Below are positions 6,382 through 11,130 of a stretch of DNA of 11,130 bases, one piece after another. The number at the start of each line of letters is the position of its first letter. The first letter of the stretch is position 1. The stretch is from Mogibacterium sp. (GTDB lineage Bacteria; Bacillota_A; Clostridia; Peptostreptococcales; Anaerovoracaceae): the NCBI GenBank assembly GCA_017469325.1, contig JAFUGO010000171.1, forward strand, positions 1 to 11,130, written 5' to 3'. The translations under genes and the position numbers were made by a program. The notes below the pieces were generated by a model, which saw only the letters and a list, made by a program, of their open reading frames with translations, ran no database searches and was not told the DNA's origin.

Positions 6382-7626
6382 ATGAAAGAGATAAACAGAG
6401 ACATATACTTAAATAAGCTGATCTCAAAGCGTGGAAATGGACTGATAAAAATAATTACCGGAATCAGAAGATCAGGGAAATCGTACCTGCTTGACCCGAT
6501 CTTCAAAGAATTCCTGATAGATGATGGTGTGCCGGAAGATCACATTATCAAAGTAGAATTGGACAGAGTGATCAACAAGAAGTATTATCACGACCCGGAG
6601 GCGTTTGACGCATATATCCATTCATTTATCAGGGATGATAACACATATTACATTCTGCTAGATGAAATACAGCTTATAGATGATTTCGAACTTGTTCTGA
6701 GCGGTCTCCTCTATGAGAAAAACCTGGATATCTATGTTACTGGAAGCAACTCGAAATTCCTATCCTCTGATATCATTACAGAATTTCGGGGACGGGGTGA
6801 TCAGATCAGACTATACCCTTTGTCGTTTTCAGAGTTCTGCGCTGCTTCTGACATGGACAAATACGATTGCTGGAGAGAATATCTGACTTACGGAGGTCTC
6901 CCGCAGATCCATTCGTTGAATACTGACAGTGAGAAGGCGGCTTATCTTAAGGAACTGTTTGATCAAACATATTTCAAGGACATTATTGAAAGAAATAATA
7001 TCAAGCGGAAGGACGTCCTCGACTCAATAGTGAATATACTCGCTTCATCAGTGGGTTCTCTCACTAATACTCAAAAAATATATGATACTTTTAAAAGCAA
7101 AGGGGAAAAAGAGTTATCGATCAATACTGTCAATTCATATTTGATATATCTTGAGGATGCTTTTATTGTTGAGAAAGCATTGCGTTATGATGTCAAAGGG
7201 AGAAAATACATAGGCACTCCACTGAAGTACTATTTTTCAGATCTGGGATTGAGAAATGCAAGGCTGAATTTCAGGCAGCAGGAAGAAACACATCTTATGG
7301 AAAATGCCATCTATAATGAACTCCTTGTAAGGGACTTCAATGTGGATGTCGGCGTTGTCGAGATAAGAAAAGACGGGAAACGCAAACAGACAGAGGTCGA
7401 CTTTGTCTGCAACAGCGGAAGTAACAGATACTACATACAATCTGCTTTTCATATGGATTCATCAGAAAAGACTGAGCAGGAGAGCAGATCGTTGAACCAT
7501 ATCGACGATAATTTCAAAAAAATAATTGTTGTCAAAGATAATATTAAGCCATGGTATACAGAAGACGGTATCCTGGTTATAGGGCTGTTGGATTTCTTAC
7601 TTGATGAGCATAGTATAGAGCAATAA
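6382..7626 (+). CDS. AAA_14/DUF4143 family ATPase
   Basis: 414-residue P-loop ATPase of the large, poorly understood AAA_14 plus DUF4143 group. Walker A is GIRRSGKS (27-34), Walker B ILLDE (91-95), a sensor-like VTGSNS is at 119-124, and an Arg-containing ITEFRGRGD is at 132-140. The family signature YLTYGGLP is at 168-175. A helical, winged-helix-like region follows (about 208-275). The C-terminal part (about 300-400) resembles the degenerate PD-(D/E)xK-like fold of DUF4143, with an acidic cluster at TEVDFV; the usual Glu-x-Lys position reads YYIQSAF, so nuclease activity is doubtful. The DNA is distinctly AT-rich: 21 of 60 bases in 6601-6660 are G or C, against 38 of 60 in 2461-2520. Such genes are often accessory and carried singly; cellular role unknown. 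Its upstream region holds paired palindromes. Confidence 0.92.
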   Translation: MKEINRDIYLNKLISKRGNGLIKIITGIRRSGKSYLLDPIFKEFLIDDGVPEDHIIKVELDRVINKKYYHDPEAFDAYIHSFIRDDNTYYILLDEIQLIDDFELVLSGLLYEKNLDIYVTGSNSKFLSSDIITEFRGRGDQIRLYPLSFSEFCAASDMDKYDCWREYLTYGGLPQIHSLNTDSEKAAYLKELFDQTYFKDIIERNNIKRKDVLDSIVNILASSVGSLTNTQKIYDTFKSKGEKELSINTVNSYLIYLEDAFIVEKALRYDVKGRKYIGTPLKYYFSDLGLRNARLNFRQQEETHLMENAIYNELLVRDFNVDVGVVEIRKDGKRKQTEVDFVCNSGSNRYYIQSAFHMDSSEKTEQESRSLNHIDDNFKKIIVVKDNIKPWYTEDGILVIGLLDFLLDEHSIEQ

Positions 7627-7639
7627 TCGTACAGCGTAT

Positions 7640-7668
7640 TTGAATTGCTCTAAGTTACCAGATACAAT
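7640..7668 (+). promoter_or_regulatory. Possible promoter downstream of the ATPase gene
   Basis: TTGAAT (7640-7645) and TACAAT (7663-7668) are 17 bases apart. No coding region follows on this strand; transcription would run through the hairpins at 7709-7776. Confidence 0.35.
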
Positions 7669-7674
7669 ACAGCA

Positions 7675-7780
7675 TATATTCGTTGCACAAGATTAACTAA
7701 CAAGAACAAAGTCCGCCACCGTTTGGAGATGCGGACTTCCGTCCCTGAAGCTTGAATTCGGCATTTAGGACGGAAGTTTC
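7675..7780 (+). ncRNA. Candidate structured RNA with two overlapping hairpins
   Basis: Stem 1 pairs 7709-7716 with 7731-7738 (AAGTCCGC / GCGGACTT). Stem 2 pairs 7736-7744 with 7768-7776 (CTTCCGTCC / GGACGGAAG) and can extend inward by CTGAA (7745-7749) with TTCGG (7757-7761), allowing one U-G pair. The stems share 7736-7738, so both cannot form in full. Stem 2 is followed by only three T. It could be a small RNA, a weak terminator of the ATPase mRNA, or a terminator of - strand readthrough past the tRNA. No known RNA family was recognised. Confidence 0.25.
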
Positions 7781-7808
7781 AATAAGAAAAGAGAAATCAT
7801 AGGATTAC

Positions 7809-7836
7809 AAAAGCGGATATCTTTCGATATCCGCTT
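7809..7836 (-). terminator. Terminator of the tRNA-Val transcript
   Basis: A perfect 10-bp stem (7811-7820 with 7827-7836, AAGCGGATAT / ATATCCGCTT) has a 6-base loop. Read on the - strand it ends in four T and then GTAAT. It starts 3 bases after the CCA end of the tRNA gene. The + strand side has no T run, so it works in the - direction only. Confidence 0.75.
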
Positions 7837-7839
7837 CGA

Positions 7840-7915
7840 TGGTGGTCTGTGGGGGGCTCGAACCCTCGACATCATGGTTGTGACCCATGCGCTCTCCCAG
7901 CTGAGCTAACAGACC
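7840..7915 (-). tRNA. tRNA-Val, anticodon CAC, CCA encoded
   Basis: A cloverleaf folds on the - strand: acceptor GGTCTGT/ACAGACC (7 perfect pairs), TA, D arm GCTC...GAGC, anticodon stem CATGG/CCATG with loop GTCACAA, variable ATGTC, T loop TTCGAGC, discriminator A73 and encoded CCA. The anticodon is CAC (7882-7880), reading GUG valine codons, and A73 fits valine. Two irregularities: base 32 of the anticodon loop is G rather than a pyrimidine, and the T stem GAGGG/CCCCC has one A-C mismatch (50-64). It has its own promoter overlapping the end of rqcH and its own terminator. Confidence 0.93.
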
Positions 7916-7945
7916 GTATATAGCCGGCGTTTTCCGCGCACGACT

Positions 7946-7974
7946 ATTGTACTCCTTTTCATATCGGATTTCAC
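7946..7974 (-). promoter_or_regulatory. Predicted tRNA-Val promoter
   Basis: Read on the - strand, GTGAAA (7974-7969) and TACAAT (7951-7946) are 17 bases apart. The -35 box touches the stop codon of rqcH. The start site would be near 7939, giving a leader of about 24 bases before the tRNA. Confidence 0.55.
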
Positions 7975-9731
7975 TACTTATTTTCAGAGGCAGAAGGCTG
8001 CTTCCCGCTGCCTGAAGCGCCGTTCTGCGGGAGCTTCGGCGTCACATAGACGGTCTGATTGTGAGTGAAAATGACCATTCCCGGTTTGGCTCCGTTCGGC
8101 TTCTTTACATACCTTACCGGCACGTAGTCGACAGGCACGTTGTCGCTGCCCGATGCCTTGCTGTGATAAGCGGCTATAGAAGCTGCCTCATAGATCAGCT
8201 CTGCTGAAAGATCGTTCGCGTTGCGTCCGTCCTCGAGCCTTACTATAACATGCGAGCCCGGTATATCCTTGGTGTGCATCCATACGTCCGTCTTGGACGC
8301 GAACTTCATGGTCAGCCAGTCGTTCTCTATGTTGTTGCGGCCCACAAGCACAGGCGTGCCGTCGCTCAAAGTATACCTGAGAGGCTCCGGCCTGCGGTTT
8401 TTATTCTTGCGCATGGATGCCTTCTGGCGCCTTCTGACATATCCGGTCTGCTCAAGCTCGTCCCTGATGGAGTCGAGCAGGGGAACGCTGTCGGCGGACT
8501 CGATGTTTTGGACGACCGATTCGAGATATGCGATATCCCTGTCATTGTCCTCGAGCTGGGCCTGCTTCTCGTGTATCGCGGTCCTGGCCTTGGAATACTT
8601 CTTGAAGTACTTCTGGGCGTTGGCGGATGCGGATATCTTCTCATCGAGAGGTATGTCTATATCTTTCCCGTCATAGTAGTTGACCACGGTAACCTTGCGC
8701 GCACCCGGCTTTATCATGTGGATGTTCGCTGTAAGGAGCTCGCCGTAAAGCCTGTACTTATCCGAATTCTCGGCGTTTAGAAGATCCTCCGACAGCTTTT
8801 TCTTCTTGAGCAGCGCCTTGCTTAAGGATGCCTGCACCGACTTGAGAAGAGGCATGGCCTTCTGACGCACCAGATTGGATGCGTCGCGGTTCGTGTAGTA
8901 GAAGTCGATGCATTCCGAAAGCGTATCGAAGAAGCGGACTTCAAGGCCGTCATATTCGGAGAGATCCGTTATGTGGAATTCACGCGGAGTCCCTTCATCA
9001 TCGATGTATGCGCGGGCTCTCGCGCTTCCGTCATCCACTGACGCGACGATCTCGGTCAGCCTGCGCGCCGGATCGGCGGAGAGCAGGGTGGCATCAGGAC
9101 CGTTCTCACAGTAGACCAGCATCTCGCGGCTGATGGCAGGGGAGATGCCGCTTATGCGCGCCATAAGAGCGCGGTCGTCGTTCGGAAGTCCCAGACCTGC
9201 GGGCACTTCGGTGAACGGGATCTTGTCCTGCGCCGGCGGGTACTGATAGACGACACCCGGCAGCAGCTGTCTGTATCTGTTCACGTCTATGGAGATGCGC
9301 TTGATCGAATCTATGATCTTTCCGCTCTCTATGTCAACCAGCACAATGTTGCTGTGTTTTGACATGATCTCAACGATCAGTCTGCGGCAGACGGAGAAGC
9401 CGAGCTCGTTCTGCGCCTCTATATCTATCTCGATTATCCTCTCGGCATCCTTCTGACGTATATCCGTGATGCGGCCTCCCTGCAGATGCTTTCTGAGAAG
9501 CATGCAGAAGGTAGGAGGTTGGTCGGGGTTCGTATAGCTGCCGGTGGTAAGGCATACTCTGGCTGATCTGCTGTTGCAGGAAATAAAAAGGCGCACATTG
9601 CCACGCGAAGTGTGAATGTGCACCAAAAGATCTTCGGGACCCGGCTGATAGACCTTCTCGATCTTGCCGAGCACGATGCTCTCTTTTAATTCTTTTGCGA
9701 CAGCGTATGTAATGATTCCATCGTAGGCCAT
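7974..9731 (-). CDS. rqcH: NFACT family ribosome quality control factor RqcH
   Basis: 585 residues. RqcH binds stalled 50S subunits that still carry peptidyl-tRNA and adds C-terminal alanine tails that mark the chain for degradation; older annotations call this family fibronectin-binding protein. Domains in order: NFACT-N (about 1-180), helix-hairpin-helix (about 185-205), middle coiled-coil region (about 290-425), a very basic linker (433-448) and NFACT-R (about 452-565, with DVWMHTKDIPGSHVIVRL). The conserved Glu-Ile-Met triplet is exactly at 121-123. The family Asp-Arg pair at 97-98 reads Glu97-Arg98 here. The C-terminus ends in a short Ser/Gly/Lys tail. It starts 3 bases after the stop of the DUF4914 gene with only a weak ribosome site, so translational coupling is likely. 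Confidence 0.96.
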   Translation of the reverse strand: MAYDGIITYAVAKELKESIVLGKIEKVYQPGPEDLLVHIHTSRGNVRLFISCNSRSARVCLTTGSYTNPDQPPTFCMLLRKHLQGGRITDIRQKDAERIIEIDIEAQNELGFSVCRRLIVEIMSKHSNIVLVDIESGKIIDSIKRISIDVNRYRQLLPGVVYQYPPAQDKIPFTEVPAGLGLPNDDRALMARISGISPAISREMLVYCENGPDATLLSADPARRLTEIVASVDDGSARARAYIDDEGTPREFHITDLSEYDGLEVRFFDTLSECIDFYYTNRDASNLVRQKAMPLLKSVQASLSKALLKKKKLSEDLLNAENSDKYRLYGELLTANIHMIKPGARKVTVVNYYDGKDIDIPLDEKISASANAQKYFKKYSKARTAIHEKQAQLEDNDRDIAYLESVVQNIESADSVPLLDSIRDELEQTGYVRRRQKASMRKNKNRRPEPLRYTLSDGTPVLVGRNNIENDWLTMKFASKTDVWMHTKDIPGSHVIVRLEDGRNANDLSAELIYEAASIAAYHSKASGSDNVPVDYVPVRYVKKPNGAKPGMVIFTHNQTVYVTPKLPQNGASGSGKQPSASENK

Positions 9732-9734
9732 TGT

Positions 9735-11129
9735 CTATCTTTTTGCTTTGCTTCTTTCGTGTCTGCCCTTGATACCGTTGATAGGGGTCAGCTCAAGGTA
9801 ATCTTTGAGCGGAGCGTCGTTCATGCACAGCTCGATTATCTTTCTGCCCAGCGGATCGAGCTCAGGTACCAGGAACTGCTTGAGCTCAGACTTGAAGAAG
9901 TCGGTGAGGATCTTAGCACATTCGTCGTAGCCGTCCTCGCCGAGTCTCGACTGGAGCTCAGGCCTCAGGAAGTTGAGTCTGATGAACTGGCTGTCTATCT
10001 TCATCTCGTCGAGCGAGTATCCGAAGAGAGGGCAGCGCGCCTCAACAAGGTGCTTTGCCATTACCGTTCCGGTCCTGCGGGCAAGGTATTCTCTTGTGAT
10101 CCACTCAGACTTGAAGCCGATCTCATAAACGCCTATGTGCTGGTTAGGGATCAGTATGTTGAGTGTATTCGGAGTGTTCACTATCTGGTGCAGCAGCATG
10201 TTGGCCTGCGTTACTTTTTCGCCTGTAGCGAAAGGCCAGTAGGAACCGACGCCCTCAGCCGAAAGACCGCTTCCGGGCGAACTGTCTGCGATCGACGGAT
10301 TCTTGAATCCGCGAGGCGAGACGAGTCTCCACAGCCACGCGAGAGCAGGCGGAACGATCTGGACGAATCCCATGATCCCGTAGTTAGGGTTTTCTCTGCT
10401 GCTTGGCGGCATCCTTACGCCGAACGAGCGGATGTCTACCTCGAGAGGTTCGTCTCCCGGGATGATGTCATCGATCATTTTGCGAGGGATTATGACACGC
10501 GGATTGCTGCACGGCTTGCCGTTTGCTTCCATCGTGTGCTCCCAGATGAGGCATGTAGCGCCCGGCGTACCGTCGATGTTGAAGAACTCGAGCGGCTCGT
10601 CAGGATGTATGCTGATTCTCTCGTATAGAGGAATGTTTCCGTAATAATTGTCGCCGTCCACCCTGAGGAACCAGCCGTTCTCGGCATCGGTAATTACCAG
10701 CTTGCCGGAATCGTCCTGCATGTCGGTGTGCGCCATGACCATATCGTCTGCGATAGGGTTGATGGAGCAGGTGTCGCCCAGGTTGAGGAAGAATTCCTCG
10801 CCTGTGATCGTATGCCTTGCGAGCAGTACGCGGTTGTCAGCCTCACGGCGGATCTCTTCGAGCATCTCACTCTTGCCGCCGCCGGATGCGCCCTCGTGCA
10901 TGAATACGATCTCGTTCTCATACGGCGTCTCGAGAAGGGCAGCCGATGCGTGGTTGGTGATCCAGCCTTCGTGCTCGCCGATATCGAGCAGGATGGAGAA
11001 CACGCCTTTCTTGGCTGACGGTCCCGGATAGAGATTGTATGAGAATACCTCGTGGAGCTTCTCTGTGCGGCAGTGTACGACTGCCTGCTTGCCTCCGAAG
11101 TGTGTATGTCTGAACGGCGGAGCCACGTA
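9735..11129 (-). CDS. DUF4914 family protein, PEPCK/HPr-kinase-like P-loop, 5'-partial
   Basis: The frame is open to the right edge, so the N-terminus is missing; 464 residues are visible. It fits the DUF4914 family, whose function is not established. Numbering from the Val codon at 11126: YPGPSAKKGVFS (33-44) resembles the YAGEMKKGIFS block of ATP-dependent PEP carboxykinase; Lys40 and His59 are 19 apart, as are PEPCK Lys213 and His232; a P-loop GASGGGKSEM (79-88) resembles both PEPCK and HPr kinase; TDAENGW (146-152) resembles GDDEHGW; NPRVIIPR (208-215) resembles the NTRVSYPI block. A nucleotide-dependent phosphotransfer or decarboxylation role is inferred, with substrate unknown. It is 3 bases from rqcH, so the two are likely one operon. 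The C-terminus is strongly basic (GRHERSKAKR). Confidence 0.82.
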   Translation of the reverse strand, partial: YVAPPFRHTHFGGKQAVVHCRTEKLHEVFSYNLYPGPSAKKGVFSILLDIGEHEGWITNHASAALLETPYENEIVFMHEGASGGGKSEMLEEIRREADNRVLLARHTITGEEFFLNLGDTCSINPIADDMVMAHTDMQDDSGKLVITDAENGWFLRVDGDNYYGNIPLYERISIHPDEPLEFFNIDGTPGATCLIWEHTMEANGKPCSNPRVIIPRKMIDDIIPGDEPLEVDIRSFGVRMPPSSRENPNYGIMGFVQIVPPALAWLWRLVSPRGFKNPSIADSSPGSGLSAEGVGSYWPFATGEKVTQANMLLHQIVNTPNTLNILIPNQHIGVYEIGFKSEWITREYLARRTGTVMAKHLVEARCPLFGYSLDEMKIDSQFIRLNFLRPELQSRLGEDGYDECAKILTDFFKSELKQFLVPELDPLGRKIIELCMNDAPLKDYLELTPINGIKGRHERSKAKR

Positions 11130-11130
11130 G

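Noticed and set aside
7840..7915. tRNA-His on the + strand, suggested by TTGTGAC in the loop
   Set aside because: The conserved D arm and TTCGA T loop and the encoded CCA are all on the - strand, where the anticodon reads CAC, valine.
9759..10628. 289-codon open frame on the + strand
   Set aside because: Lies wholly antisense to the well-supported DUF4914 gene; its composition is that of a mirror frame in GC-rich DNA and it has no recognisable domain.

Overview
The window looks like chromosome of a Gram-positive anaerobe, probably a clostridial Firmicute. Pointers are the AGGAGG-type ribosome binding sites, adjacent pyrF-pyrE genes, an lspA plus RluA-family pseudouridine synthase pair, a bacterial RqcH, and a core that is fairly GC-rich yet favours AGA/AGG for Arg and ATA for Ile. 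This placement is inference; there is no rRNA or marker gene to settle it.

Left block, + strand (1-4064). It opens inside pyrF (start codon lies to the left) and continues with pyrE, a two-domain YdcZ-type DMT transporter and a Nit2-like omega-amidase, all with gaps of 5 to 15 bases, so probably one operon. pyrF and pyrE make UMP from orotate; the other two look like a transporter and a nitrogen-salvage enzyme carried with them. A separate promoter then seems to drive a small one-helix membrane protein and a DUF5684 membrane protein with an acidic repeat tail. A bidirectional hairpin terminator (about 4092-4118) closes this block and the convergent one.

Middle block, - strand (4129-5542). 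lspA (signal peptidase II) and a RluD-like pseudouridine synthase overlap by 8 bases. lspA has a good promoter so close to its ATG that the mRNA should be leaderless or nearly so.

Accessory block, + strand (about 5600-7800). This is more AT-rich. It holds an unrecognised anchored protein, an AAA_14/DUF4143 ATPase and a structured intergenic region. The ATPase has the most unusual control region in the window: two related 41-base palindromic elements exactly 76 bases apart bracketing an extended -10 promoter. The second forms a perfect 15-bp hairpin that covers part of the Shine-Dalgarno. The block abuts a tRNA-Val gene, and a 13-base near-repeat occurs at both edges, so recent gain is possible but not shown.

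Right block, - strand (7840-11130). It holds tRNA-Val(CAC) with its own promoter and terminator, rqcH (NFACT ribosome quality control factor), and, 3 bases upstream of rqcH, a DUF4914 protein cut by the window edge. The DUF4914 protein carries residues that line up with ATP-dependent PEP carboxykinase, including a Lys-His pair at the same spacing.

No CRISPR array, transposase, integrase or rRNA was seen. I did not find a clearly new multi-gene system. The best candidates for something undescribed are the ATPase regulatory region and the PEPCK-like DUF4914 protein coupled to rqcH.
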